Shown here: positions 36,312-44,602 of the stretch, piece after piece | Layout: the number at the start of each line of letters is the position of its first letter | Numbering within the stretch: the first letter of the stretch is position 1 | Source: Microbulbifer pacificus | GTDB taxonomy: Bacteria; Pseudomonadota; Gammaproteobacteria; Pseudomonadales; Cellvibrionaceae | Direction: 5' to 3' | Length of the DNA stretch: 64,000 nt | Assembly: GCF_033723955.1 (NCBI RefSeq) | Contig: NZ_CP137555.1 | Coordinates: forward strand, 3,092,001-3,156,000 | Notes under the pieces: generated by a model | The model's input: the letters and a program-made list of their open reading frames with translations, nothing else | Told to the model about the DNA's origin: nothing | Database searches by the model: none | Made by a program: the position numbers and the translations under genes

Positions 36312-37495
36312 GCCGCTCCCGCCTCTGCATGCACAGGCGCACCCGCACCCGGCAGCTGCCAGCGCTCCACTGCGAGCCCCATTGCCAGAGCGAGAAGCAG
36401 GCAGCCCATGCCGAGGCTGAGTACCGCAGCAAAACCGCCCGCAGCGATCAGCGCCGCCGCCAGCGGAGGACCGAGAATTTCACCAATTTTGAATGCACTG
36501 GCACAAAGCACGATAAAGCGACCGCTCTGATCGATACGGTTGAACTGATCCATCAACAGCGGCAGGGAAAAACTCCAGAAAAACTGGAATACGATGGATG
36601 TGGTCGCGTAGAGCAGGTAGGCGTCGAGCGTTGTCCCGCCGATTAGCACGGCCATGGTGGCAACCTGAACAAGCATCGCCAGCAGTAGGGTGGGAATGCG
36701 GCCGAGATAGGAGGATAGCAGCGGGGTTGCCAGCGAGCCGAGCCCACTGATGGCAAATCCGATTCCCAGCAGGTCACCCACCGCAGCATTTTCAAGACCC
36801 AGGTTTACGCCGATACGCTCAAGGTAGGCCCACACGGCGGAGACGCCACAGTAATAGATCACGGTGGTAAAAAACACCGTGAGCGCTCTGGCATTCACGA
36901 GTGTACCCAGTTGCCTGGCGTCGCGCGTATCGGCTTCCCGGTTGGAGGCTGGGAAGGCAAGTATGCACAGCAGTATGGAAATCAGAAGCCAGCCGTTGAG
37001 ATAGTGGAAAAAGGCATCGATTTGCAGTTGTTGTATGAGGCGCGGAACGGCGAAAAACCCGATGGTGCCGAAAATGACCTGGGCGGTAACCATGAGACCG
37101 AACGCAAGTTGCGGCTTTGGCTGATCGCTGAGCCCCGCCAGAGCGATGGCGTAGGCTGATCCGCAGCCGATACCGGCGAGTACCCGGTTGAGCATCAACG
37201 CGGGAAAATTGGTATTGCCGATACTGGCTAGATTGGCGAGCAGAAAGAGAGTCAAGCCAATCAGCACCATGGGGCGCCACTGAACTCGTCGTACCCAGAA
37301 AATCGCCGACGCCGAGCTGAGAAAAATTCCGATTACGTCCGCCGCCGCCAGCCAGCCAATCTGCTGCGCAGAAAAGACTCCCAGATCGGTAAACGCGCCC
37401 ACCCAAAGAGGCAGTAGCGTGAGAATGGAGGCGCCCATCATGGCGACGAAGAGCAGGCTCAGTAAACTGGGTAAATATGTACTCGGAGTTTTCAT
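36308..37495 (-). CDS. MFS transporter
   Basis: About 395 residues from the ATG at 37495 (MKTPSTYLPSLL), with about 12 hydrophobic segments; the longer frame to 37537 has a polar leader and is less likely. It is an MFS permease of unknown substrate. Other MFS proteins (AmpG, YbjJ-like) carry muropeptides; this one has no diagnostic AmpG motif that I can see. First gene of the operon MFS-M1-NlpC-AmiD, transcribed from the region with LysR-type operator 3. Confidence 0.85.
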   Translation of the reverse strand: MKTPSTYLPSLLSLLFVAMMGASILTLLPLWVGAFTDLGVFSAQQIGWLAAADVIGIFLSSASAIFWVRRVQWRPMVLIGLTLFLLANLASIGNTNFPALMLNRVLAGIGCGSAYAIALAGLSDQPKPQLAFGLMVTAQVIFGTIGFFAVPRLIQQLQIDAFFHYLNGWLLISILLCILAFPASNREADTRDARQLGTLVNARALTVFFTTVIYYCGVSAVWAYLERIGVNLGLENAAVGDLLGIGFAISGLGSLATPLLSSYLGRIPTLLLAMLVQVATMAVLIGGTTLDAYLLYATTSIVFQFFWSFSLPLLMDQFNRIDQSGRFIVLCASAFKIGEILGPPLAAALIAAGGFAAVLSLGMGCLLLALAMGLAVERWQLPGAGAPVHAEAGAA

Positions 37496-37620
37496 TTTTG
37501 TTATTAGGTCAAACCAGTGGGGCGAATAAATCCACACAACTTTTCAGCCAATAAGGCGCAAAGTACACGCCCATTTTCAGCCCAAATATAGAGAAGTGGA
37601 TTCCTTAAGCCAATGACTAT

Positions 37621-37639
37621 CAATCGGTCTGGGCGATAG
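37621..37639. promoter_or_regulatory. LysR-type operator 3
   Basis: CAATCG-GTCTGGG-CGATAG: same spacer length as operators 1 and 2, one mismatch in the left arm; keeps ATC-N9-GAT. Lies 126-144 bases upstream of the MFS start. Confidence 0.62.
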
Positions 37640-37810
37640 AAGGGGGTGCATTATATCTGTAGATTTCCAGTATTCATTTTTGAGCAAGAAATGGTCATAT
37701 GGCGAACAGAAATTGCTCGTTATTTGGTCTTCTTGGAAATCATACCTGATTAAATTTTGTACGCACTTGTGGCTGGGAATTGCAGTTTGTCATATTTGTC
37801 TCGGTTTGCA

Positions 37811-37829
37811 CTATCGGCGAAAACGATGG
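37811..37829. promoter_or_regulatory. LysR-type operator 4
   Basis: CTATCG-GCGAAAA-CGATGG: same spacer length, one mismatch in the right arm; keeps ATC-N9-GAT. Lies 166-184 bases upstream of the VanX-like gene. Confidence 0.6.
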
Positions 37830-37994
37830 CTACCGACATTCGCTAGTCTGTGAGAATTGGTAAAATTTTGTGTAATCATGCGCAGTTGGCGGGCAGTGAA
37901 ACGTCATACTTGGTATTTTCCTATGTGAATAAAGCCCGGAATCGTGAAAAGCCAGTTTTATCTACGTTACACGTTTAAGCACTGAGATCAGGAA

Positions 37995-38711
37995 ATGGCG
38001 ATATACACAATCAAAGTGGTACCAGTATCGGCTGCGATTATCGCCATGCTGACGATGGTCGTTGGCTGCTATAAAAAGGTGAACACGCCCGTAGCCGCGG
38101 ACATAGCCAATGTGCCTGCATTTGTGGCTGTCGAGGGGCCAAATATCAAGGTGTCCATGCGTTATTTCACCAAGAGCAATCTGGTGGGGGAGCCGCTCGA
38201 TGGTTATCAGGCGAACCGCTGTCTGCTAGCACCGGAAGCTGCGAACGCACTGCTTGCGACTGCACGGGTACTTGAGGAGCATGGGCTCGGCTTAGAGTTA
38301 TTCGATTGCTACCGGCCCCAGCGGGCGGTCAACCATTTTGTGCGCTGGGCGTCGGCACCGGAGGATTACAGCACCAAACCGGATTTCTACCCGAGTGAGG
38401 AAAAATCGGAACTGTTTGCTCGAGGCTATATTGCCGAGCGCTCCGGGCACAGCCGTGGCGCCACCGTGGATCTAACCCTATATCAATTGGATACCGGGGA
38501 AGAGTTAAACATGGGCACTTCCTTTGATTTCATGGATGAGCAATCGGCCACTGAATTTCCACTGGTGGACGCCGCGGCGCGGGAGAACCGCCTGAAACTG
38601 CGCACAGCGCTAGAAGCACAAGGCTTTGTGAATTACACGCAGGAGTGGTGGCATTACACCTATAAGCCCGAACCCTGGCCGGAAACATACTTCGATGCGC
38701 CTGTGCAATGA
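37995..38711 (+). CDS. VanX/DdpX-like D-Ala-D-Ala dipeptidase lipoprotein
   Basis: A 238-residue M15D zinc dipeptidase. The zinc site is His152 and Asp159 (SGHSRGATVDL) plus His220, with catalytic Glu217 in EWWHY; the substrate Arg lies in DCYRPQRAV near 99-107. An N-terminal membrane segment ends in VVGC (lipobox-like), so it acts outside the cytoplasm. It would hydrolyse D-Ala-D-Ala released from pentapeptide stems. E. coli DdpX plays a similar nutritional role. It is alone on the plus strand, controlled from the region with operator 4. Confidence 0.92.
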   Translation: MAIYTIKVVPVSAAIIAMLTMVVGCYKKVNTPVAADIANVPAFVAVEGPNIKVSMRYFTKSNLVGEPLDGYQANRCLLAPEAANALLATARVLEEHGLGLELFDCYRPQRAVNHFVRWASAPEDYSTKPDFYPSEEKSELFARGYIAERSGHSRGATVDLTLYQLDTGEELNMGTSFDFMDEQSATEFPLVDAAARENRLKLRTALEAQGFVNYTQEWWHYTYKPEPWPETYFDAPVQ

Positions 38712-38974
38712 CGAGCCCGCAATATTGTGGCCATGAGCACGGTGGATATGAGAAATGTCTTGCGAGATTAGACGTGCCTGGCTAACAAACCTAGGAAGTA
38801 AGTAAACATTGCGGTTTCGGTAAGCGGCGCCGTCTTCTTCCAATAATGCCTCTGCTGAAGCGGGTATTGGTGGCCTGTTGCTGGAGAGAGAAGTGCTCGG
38901 CGCCAATGCTGTCCATAAAATCACGGGCAGGGGCGGAGGCTACTTTGATATGAATATCAAGGCGTTTTGTAGTT

Positions 38975-38995
38975 GTCACGCCCTGGCACCACATT
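38975..38995 (+). repeat. att site copy 3 (right end of island 2), degenerate
   Basis: GTCACGCCCTGGCACCACATT aligns with the tRNA-Leu 3' end copies with one substitution and one deleted G. The following 63 bases, including the hairpin, match those after copy 2 with about five differences. It marks the outer boundary of the tandem array. Confidence 0.82.
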
Positions 38996-39024
38996 GAAAG
39001 CCGGCTTGATCCGGTATCCTTCTG

Positions 39025-39048
39025 AAAGCCCCGCAAAGCGGGGCTTTT
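39025..39048 (+). terminator. hairpin terminator (copy 3)
   Basis: AAAGCCCCGC-AAA-GCGGGGCTTTT, third copy of the tRNA-downstream hairpin; probably the original chromosomal one. Confidence 0.65.
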
Positions 39049-39326
39049 GTGTTTCTGCGCCATTCATTTTTATCTAGTGTTGATCGACCTTCCAACTATT
39101 AACAAAGCACTAGGGCGCTGAGATAGTTCGGCTGCGCCTAACACGATATTTCTCTGCCAGCAGTAAAAGCTTGAGGCGACAAGATTGAGCGTTGCGTCCC
39201 AGACTAAATAATCGAGTGTGCAATCCAGCGTCTACACCGGCATGCACTAGCGTGACCGTCTAACCTTTCTCCGTTCACCGCGTTAACAAAAATAAAGCCA
39301 TAAATTCGATGATCGGAGATAACCTC

Positions 39327-40256
39327 ATGTACAAAAGCAGTCTTTTTGTTTCGCTAGCCATTACTTCTGCGCTGTGGTCCGTAAATACCATGGCGGCTCC
39401 AGCCAAAGGCGCGGCCGCCGGTGACAGTATCACCATGGGATTCGCGGCGGACTGCACCGGCAATACGTTCTTTACTGGCGGTTTTTTCTGCCTGTTGGGC
39501 GGAGACCAGCCTGAGCACAGCTGGTTTGACGGTTCGGCGAGTAACGTCAACAGTGTCCACGACAAATACAAGGCTCTGGACCCGAGTGTTGCGGCCAACA
39601 AAAACGCCGCTCGTTCCGGTGCCGAAATGCGCGGCGGTGGTGACAGTTTCAGCGTGCAGGCGGATCGTATCCTTGCCGATACCCTGGTCGCGGATCATGT
39701 GGAAGTAGTGCTCGGCGGCAACGATATCTGCAATCGCGATTGTGTCGATCCGGCCAACTGTTCGGATCCACTATTGACCGAAGGTCAGTGGCGCGGTGCG
39801 GTGCAGGCGGGACTCGACAAGCTGGTAAATGGTCTGCCCACTGGTTCAACCGTGGTGCTGGGGTCGGTACCGCGGGTGCAGGACCTGCGCGCTGCGGGTA
39901 TCGCCAAACAGACCGGCAACTGGCGCGTCAACTGTGAAAGCGTCTGGTCCACGTTCGGCATCTGCCGGATTGCAACCAATGGCGGAACCATGAATGGTGA
40001 ATCGTTTGCAACACGCTACGCGGGTATCGAGGTTGCGCAGCAGCGTTACAACCAGGTACTGCAGGAGGAGGCCGCTGCCTATAACGGTATGAATGGTGTG
40101 GAAGTCATTGCGGAATATACCGGTGCGAACCAGACCAATGTGGGCACCTTCACTTTCGGCAAAGACGATATCGACGGTGGGGATTGTTTCCACCCGAGCG
40201 TCCGCGGGCAGAACACCGTGGCGAACCTTATGTGGAGCGGCAACCCGGACAAATAA
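39327..40256 (+). CDS. SGNH/GDSL-family hydrolase, exported
   Basis: About 309 residues from the ATG at 39327 (GGAG at 39315-39318); the ATG at 39309 is less well placed. Signal peptide MYKSSLFVSLAITSALWSVNTMAAP. SGNH blocks: GDSIT (Ser nucleophile, about 31-35), GGND near 131-134, and the terminal DCFHPS with Asp and His. It is probably a secreted esterase or lipase; the substrate is not evident. A terminator hairpin follows. Confidence 0.88.
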   Translation: MYKSSLFVSLAITSALWSVNTMAAPAKGAAAGDSITMGFAADCTGNTFFTGGFFCLLGGDQPEHSWFDGSASNVNSVHDKYKALDPSVAANKNAARSGAEMRGGGDSFSVQADRILADTLVADHVEVVLGGNDICNRDCVDPANCSDPLLTEGQWRGAVQAGLDKLVNGLPTGSTVVLGSVPRVQDLRAAGIAKQTGNWRVNCESVWSTFGICRIATNGGTMNGESFATRYAGIEVAQQRYNQVLQEEAAAYNGMNGVEVIAEYTGANQTNVGTFTFGKDDIDGGDCFHPSVRGQNTVANLMWSGNPDK

Positions 40257-40272
40257 ATCTCAGGCGGTGAAC

Positions 40273-40292
40273 AGGGCTCCGTGCGGAGCCCT
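40273..40292 (+). terminator. terminator after the SGNH hydrolase
   Basis: AGGGCTCC-GTGC-GGAGCCCT, a strong eight-bp stem followed by TAATTT, 17 bases after the stop. Confidence 0.7.
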
Positions 40293-40349
40293 TAATTTGT
40301 TGCAGCGTAAAAGCTGTTCCGGTCGTTCAGGTATGATGTGCCAGTTGGG

Positions 40350-41948
40350 CTACTCATCATCTCCTGCATTACTCTTGTCGCTCTGCTGTTCGAAATAGCC
40401 TTTTTCATGAACCTCGTATTGCACCCGCTGCGGTAGCCCGTTGCGCATATAGGTCACATCCACCACCTCGCCGCTGGTTAGTGCATCCCACAGCTGGTTC
40501 TGTCCACTGTGCACCCAGCTATCGTTTACACGCACTACTACGTCACCTTCCTCGAAGCCGAGTGCAGTGAAGAACTCGCTTTCTTCTATACCTTCTAGCC
40601 GCAGTAAGTTATGTCCATCGACCACGTGTTCCGCCGGGACGAATTTTTGTTCCAGCTCGGCGCGGTTGCGCAGTTGCTGTTCCAGCCATTCCTGCCCTAG
40701 AGGTAGCACTCCGGAAGGTGCGATCAGTTTGCGGGACTCGCCCACCGGCTGCTCGATGCGCCGCATGGTAGCTTCGTCGCGGTCGGTAGTCGCGGTCTTG
40801 GGCACGCGCACGTAATCGCCATCGTCACTGCTCAGGGGCAGCCGCTCGAGGTGGTCGCTGACCTGCAGGATGGCGTAGCGCTCGTACACCCGCTTGAGGA
40901 TAACACCGGGCAGCAACTTGTCCCCCGGTGAAAAACGGCCGGCGGAAGCGCCGCGGATACGAACGAGCGCGGTCGACTGTTCGGGCTGTGAAGACACGCT
41001 GGTACCGCTCAGTTGCAGCGGTAACTCGGTGTCGGAAATCCTGTCGGTCGATTGTCGCCAGCGGACGGCATCGGCGTGCGGGCTTGCGGGATCGTGACCG
41101 AGGCGCAGCAGCTCTTGGTCAATCCACATGGCATAGTGTTCCAGGGGCTGGGGGCCTTTGACATACAGTCCGTTCACAAAAACCACCGGTACGCTGTGTA
41201 GACCGAGGGCCCGTGCCTGGGCGGTATCGGCAGTAATCCTGTCGATGCGGTCGGGCTCGTCAAGGCATCGGCTAAAGGCGTCTTGTGCAATTCCCAGTTG
41301 TGACGCCAGCTGCGTGAAGACCTTTTCGTCCAGTGTCTTGGCGCGGGTGTAGAGGCCATCAGCGTAGGCCCAGGGCATACCCTGCAGGCTGGCGCAGTGC
41401 ACCGCAACAGCCGCTGGCGCGCCCTGGCGGTGGTAGCGCATGGGAAAATCAAATGGCGCTATGGAAATCCAGCCGGCATAGCGATCCAGTAGTTCACGCA
41501 GTACCAGATTGGTGGCGGCACAGTGGACCGACTGGTAGGAGCAGAACACTGCGAGGGTGATCGGGGCTGCGGGGTTGCCGCGCAGCGGGCGGTCTGCGGT
41601 ATCAATTTCGAGTCTCGGGGGGCTGGGGTAGGGGAGCAGCCAGTCGACCGCGGGACGAGCCTCCGTAGAGTCAGCCGACGGGAATTTTGCTTCCACCATC
41701 GATTTCAAGGTATCGAAGCGCAGTTGATACTCGGCAAGGGCCAGGTCGTGCCGCTCGAGAATGATTTTTTGATCTACCTCTCCCAGCGTGATTGCGCTAT
41801 TCCCGATGCGCGCCACCATCTGCTCGTCGCGCTTCCCCGTGTCACTTGCGGCTGGCGCATCCTCGCCACAGGCTGTGAGCAGCGCAGCGATGAAAACAGG
41901 TAGAAGCCGCAAGGCCCGGCAGCAATGCTGGTAGTCCAGTTCGTCCAT
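40350..41948 (-). CDS. DsbA-like thioredoxin-fold lipoprotein with C-terminal PDZ-like domain
   Basis: A 532-residue lipoprotein (LLTAC lipobox near residue 27). After a helical N-terminal part (about 40-110) comes a DSBA_4-like thioredoxin fold (about 115-290) with AVFCSYQSVHCAATN; the usual CxxC is replaced by two cysteines six apart. LHSVPVVFVNG is the cis-Pro strand. The C-terminus (about 330-520) resembles a GspC/PDZ module: SPGDKLLPGVILKRVYERYAIL and GFEEGDVVVRVND. The role is unknown; possibly an envelope redox or chaperone factor. Confidence 0.7.
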   Translation of the reverse strand: MDELDYQHCCRALRLLPVFIAALLTACGEDAPAASDTGKRDEQMVARIGNSAITLGEVDQKIILERHDLALAEYQLRFDTLKSMVEAKFPSADSTEARPAVDWLLPYPSPPRLEIDTADRPLRGNPAAPITLAVFCSYQSVHCAATNLVLRELLDRYAGWISIAPFDFPMRYHRQGAPAAVAVHCASLQGMPWAYADGLYTRAKTLDEKVFTQLASQLGIAQDAFSRCLDEPDRIDRITADTAQARALGLHSVPVVFVNGLYVKGPQPLEHYAMWIDQELLRLGHDPASPHADAVRWRQSTDRISDTELPLQLSGTSVSSQPEQSTALVRIRGASAGRFSPGDKLLPGVILKRVYERYAILQVSDHLERLPLSSDDGDYVRVPKTATTDRDEATMRRIEQPVGESRKLIAPSGVLPLGQEWLEQQLRNRAELEQKFVPAEHVVDGHNLLRLEGIEESEFFTALGFEEGDVVVRVNDSWVHSGQNQLWDALTSGEVVDVTYMRNGLPQRVQYEVHEKGYFEQQSDKSNAGDDE

Positions 41949-42130
41949 GGATTTTGATCCGCTGGCTATTATTCTGCGAGGAGTTCTACCACAAGGTCAC
42001 AAGGCGCTCTACCGAGCCCATAGCGCGCTGCGCATGTTGGCGCGACGTTAAACGCTGCAGGATGCGTTGGCAAACTTTCTCGCTACCTTGGTACTCGGGA
42101 AGAGTGGAGCGCTACAAGAAGCTGAGGAAG

Positions 42131-42157
42131 GGCCGGCACTGGGTAACATTGCCGGCC
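42131..42157 (-). terminator. hairpin after the FadL-like gene
   Basis: GGCCGGC...GCCGGCC, a perfect seven-bp stem with a 13-base loop, 20 bases after the stop of the FadL-family gene (minus strand). No T run, so only a possible terminator. Confidence 0.4.
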
Positions 42158-42178
42158 TAAGACTATTTAACTTGAAAA

Positions 42179-43531
42179 TCAGAAGCCGCTGGACCAGCCG
42201 AATCGAATAATACTCTGGCTCATGGTGAGATCTGCCTCACCGCCACCAAATGCTGCCGGAATCGAGCCGCTCCCTGCCACTTTTTCCTCGAATGCATGGG
42301 TATAGGAAATCAGCCATTCTCCCAGGCCGGTACGCCATTCTGCGCCAACACTGCCGTGATTCTTGATGACCGCGGGTGCCAGGATGTTGATAAAGGTCTG
42401 GTCGCCTGAAATCGCTTGCCCGGCGTGGCTGATCCCGCCGCGCAGGGTAACCGTATCGTTCAAGGCGTATACCGCCCCGAATTTAATCACCTCCACATCG
42501 CTCCAACCAAAACCGGGGCCGCCATCGGCACCCAGGGGATTGCCCTGGAAAAGCAGGTTCAGGCTGTTTCCGACCGAACCTATGTCGCTGTACTCAATGC
42601 GCTGCCAGTCGGCTGCAAGAGTAAGAGCGGAGCTGGCATTCCAGCTGATACCTGCCCCATAGCTCGCGGGGATATCAAATCCGCCCTGGTCCGCAAATAG
42701 ACCGGCATATTCACCAAAAGTACCGGTCTCGATTTTCGAAGACCAGGAAGCACCGAGCGTGACGTTTTCATCCAGTTGGCCGATCCAACCGAGCTTCAGT
42801 CCCCAGCCATGTGCACTGTCATGGCCATTGTTTGTGACCTTGCCGGGCTGGGCCGATACAAATGCGTTATCGAACGGCTGCAGGCCGTTCGCCTCAAAAC
42901 GCTGATAGGCAAAGGTCGCCGCAATACCCAGCGAATGCGCTGGGGTTGGGCGGAATGCCAGTGATGGCGTAACAATAAGCTGGCTCAGATCCACTCCAGC
43001 ATCGCCAGACGCCCCAAAAGCCGCAAATGGATTGGTGCTGTAATCCGTGTTCATCCCTCCATTACCGTACACCGCGATTCCGTAACTCCAGCGGGTAGAG
43101 ATTTCGCGTGAATAGCCAATTTCTGGAATCACAAAGGCGGATACGCCATTACCGTTATAGTTCCCGTCGGCGCCTGCAAGGTTGCCTTTGATGCGCGCAC
43201 TGCGGTCTGGGTTGAACCAGGTGAACCCCACGTCCAAGCGGTTGCCTACCAGCGCGGTTCCCGCGGGATTGGTCGCCGCAGCAAGGGAATCTTGTGGCAG
43301 GGCTATACCGACACCCGTCATCGACTGGGCCTTGGGGCCGACGCCATCCATAAAGTAACCATTGGTGGCATTTGCGGAGGTAGAAAATAACAGGGAACAA
43401 ACAATGGCAGCCAGAGTAGCTGAATAACTGTCATCCAGTGGTTTGGCGTTGGTGAAGAATTTTATGCCGGCGATAACTGTTGTTACTGCTAATACTGTAA
43501 TTACAGGAAAGATTTCTAAGTGCAGATTCAT
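42179..43531 (-). CDS. FadL/OmpP1-family outer-membrane porin
   Basis: A 450-residue FadL-type hydrophobic-substrate channel. The mature start ATNGYFMDGVGPKAQSMTGVGIALPQDSLAAATNPAG is the family hatch region (in parts: NGYFMDGVGPK, SMTGVGIA, DSLAAATNPAG, residues about 56-95). The barrel ends in SIIRFGWSSGF with terminal Phe. The N-terminus before the cleavage site is about 55 residues and has two hydrophobic stretches, long for a signal peptide. The true start may lie inside, or the 5' end may be altered. Next to the Sox genes it could carry hydrophobic sulfur. Confidence 0.85.
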   Translation of the reverse strand: MNLHLEIFPVITVLAVTTVIAGIKFFTNAKPLDDSYSATLAAIVCSLLFSTSANATNGYFMDGVGPKAQSMTGVGIALPQDSLAAATNPAGTALVGNRLDVGFTWFNPDRSARIKGNLAGADGNYNGNGVSAFVIPEIGYSREISTRWSYGIAVYGNGGMNTDYSTNPFAAFGASGDAGVDLSQLIVTPSLAFRPTPAHSLGIAATFAYQRFEANGLQPFDNAFVSAQPGKVTNNGHDSAHGWGLKLGWIGQLDENVTLGASWSSKIETGTFGEYAGLFADQGGFDIPASYGAGISWNASSALTLAADWQRIEYSDIGSVGNSLNLLFQGNPLGADGGPGFGWSDVEVIKFGAVYALNDTVTLRGGISHAGQAISGDQTFINILAPAVIKNHGSVGAEWRTGLGEWLISYTHAFEEKVAGSGSIPAAFGGGEADLTMSQSIIRFGWSSGF

Positions 43532-43732
43532 TACGCATCACCCTATTTTTGTGATTATTTTGCTTATTTTTGTGAGGTTACCTATTTACTGCTGTGGTCA
43601 TTTTTTCAGTGATTTTGAAAATTTTGTCGATCTTTGAGATGTGTTCTTATTCTGGTAAAAGTGCCTCGTTTGTATTGTGGGTTTTTCGTATCGGTTTAAG
43701 TGGTAATTTTGGGGTTCATGGGAATGCAGCGT

Positions 43733-44146
43733 TTACTGTGGCCGAGGAAGTCTATTCAGCAGCCGTTGAAGTGACATCCAGAACAGCTCGTCCCGGGAGT
43801 AACCGCTAAAACGATCTACCTCATGCCCATCGCTAATCAGAATAAAAGTGGGGGTGCCGACGATGGCGGCTTTGAGCTGCACCTGCTGATCTTCCAATAC
43901 GATAATATTGCCGTGGATTTCGCTGAAGTTAAGTGGCCGAAGTGGAGCAATGCTGGCCTCTTCGGTTTTGGGGTAAATACTCCCGATGTCGCGATCAAAG
44001 GCTCGGCAAGCTCCGCACTGGGGTTCAAAAACATAGAGCAGCTCGGCAGCATTTAGTACTGGGCAGAATAGCAACAGCAGTATCGTGGCGGTATTCCTGG
44101 CCTTTTCCAAAAGTGCGAATGGTGGGCTATGGCTTAATGTAGGCAT
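43733..44146 (-). CDS. exported thioredoxin-like protein (SoxW-like)
   Basis: The ATG at 44146 has GGAG seven bases upstream and gives 137 residues; the frame starting at 44197 is less likely. Signal segment NTATILLLLFCPVLNAA, then EPQCGACRAF with redox CGAC near residues 40-43 and VGTPTFIL as the cis-Pro strand. It is a periplasmic thioredoxin like those beside sox genes (SoxW), which reduce Sox proteins or heme partners. It overlaps the DsrE-like gene by 20 bases. Confidence 0.82.
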   Translation of the reverse strand: MPTLSHSPPFALLEKARNTATILLLLFCPVLNAAELLYVFEPQCGACRAFDRDIGSIYPKTEEASIAPLRPLNFSEIHGNIIVLEDQQVQLKAAIVGTPTFILISDGHEVDRFSGYSRDELFWMSLQRLLNRLPRPQ

Positions 44147-44594
44147 AGCCGTTCTCCAATTGCAGCCGGGTGATTTCATCAATGCCCGCGTCGACAAACT
44201 CCACTCCAGGAGTCATATCGCCTTCCCGAAGATTCTTGGCCTTCAGCGTATTGCGACACACCTTGAATTCAACTCCGTTTAACATCTGCGAGTCGATCAT
44301 CGATGCATAGGTGTTTCCTTGCGCGTCCTTGGCATTGTCGATTAAAAAATCTATACCGCCGCCAACCGCGACGACGGTAATCGCGATCTCACTGTCTACC
44401 GCTCGCTGATTGTCGATGTGACGTATGGCCCGCAGCGCCTGGCTGCTATCTGAGATGTGGTAGACCACACCTCGGAGAACAAGCGTGGGCGCGCTCGCTG
44501 TGTAATTAAGGGCGGCGAAGCTCACAGTAGCCAGCATCATCAAGCTGAAAAGCCAGGTAAGCGGATGCCGGAGTCTTAAATGTAGTGCTGGCAT
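44127..44594 (-). CDS. DsrE-family protein, exported
   Basis: A 155-residue protein with an N-terminal signal segment (about 10-32) and a DsrE/F-like domain. VVAVGGGIDFLIDNAKD (about 93-109) and FKVCRNTLKAKNL (about 129-141) carry the conserved Cys. DsrE-like proteins bind or relay sulfane sulfur. Transcribed with the MBL-fold gene and the thioredoxin away from the Sox operon, as in other sox loci. Confidence 0.82.
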   Translation of the reverse strand: MPALHLRLRHPLTWLFSLMMLATVSFAALNYTASAPTLVLRGVVYHISDSSQALRAIRHIDNQRAVDSEIAITVVAVGGGIDFLIDNAKDAQGNTYASMIDSQMLNGVEFKVCRNTLKAKNLREGDMTPGVEFVDAGIDEITRLQLENGYAYIKP

Positions 44595-44602
44595 TGTCGT
44601 TC

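Larger units (their letters stand above)
37496..37994. other. divergent regulatory region, MFS operon / VanX-like gene
   Basis: About 500 bases without a gene, A+T-rich, carrying two imperfect copies of the LysR-type palindrome (37621-37639 and 37811-37829). The promoters of both transcripts should lie here. Confidence 0.65.
20476..38995. mobile_element. integrative island 2 (murein-peptide catabolism cargo), decayed
   Basis: Lies between att copies 2 and 3. Just inside the left end is a frameshifted remnant of an integrase of the same family as island 1's, with a matching upstream region. No intact recombinase remains, so it is probably fixed unless island 1's integrase acts on it. Cargo: a PPP phosphatase and about 15 genes for muropeptide cleavage, uptake and D-Glu/5-oxoproline use. 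Confidence 0.75.
38712..39326. other. right end of island 2 and chromosomal junction
   Basis: About 600 bases with no gene. Contains a 16-bp near-palindrome (TTGATAT-GA-ATATCAA, 38945-38960), att copy 3 and its hairpin terminator. The downstream part (39060-39300) shows nothing I recognise. Confidence 0.55.

Noticed and set aside
22612..38711. Reading the murein cluster as a cell-wall assembly (dcw-like) or vancomycin-resistance cluster
   Set aside because: No Mur ligases, VanH/VanA or two-component system; the VanX-like enzyme is a lipoprotein beside 5-oxoprolinase genes, which fits catabolism better.
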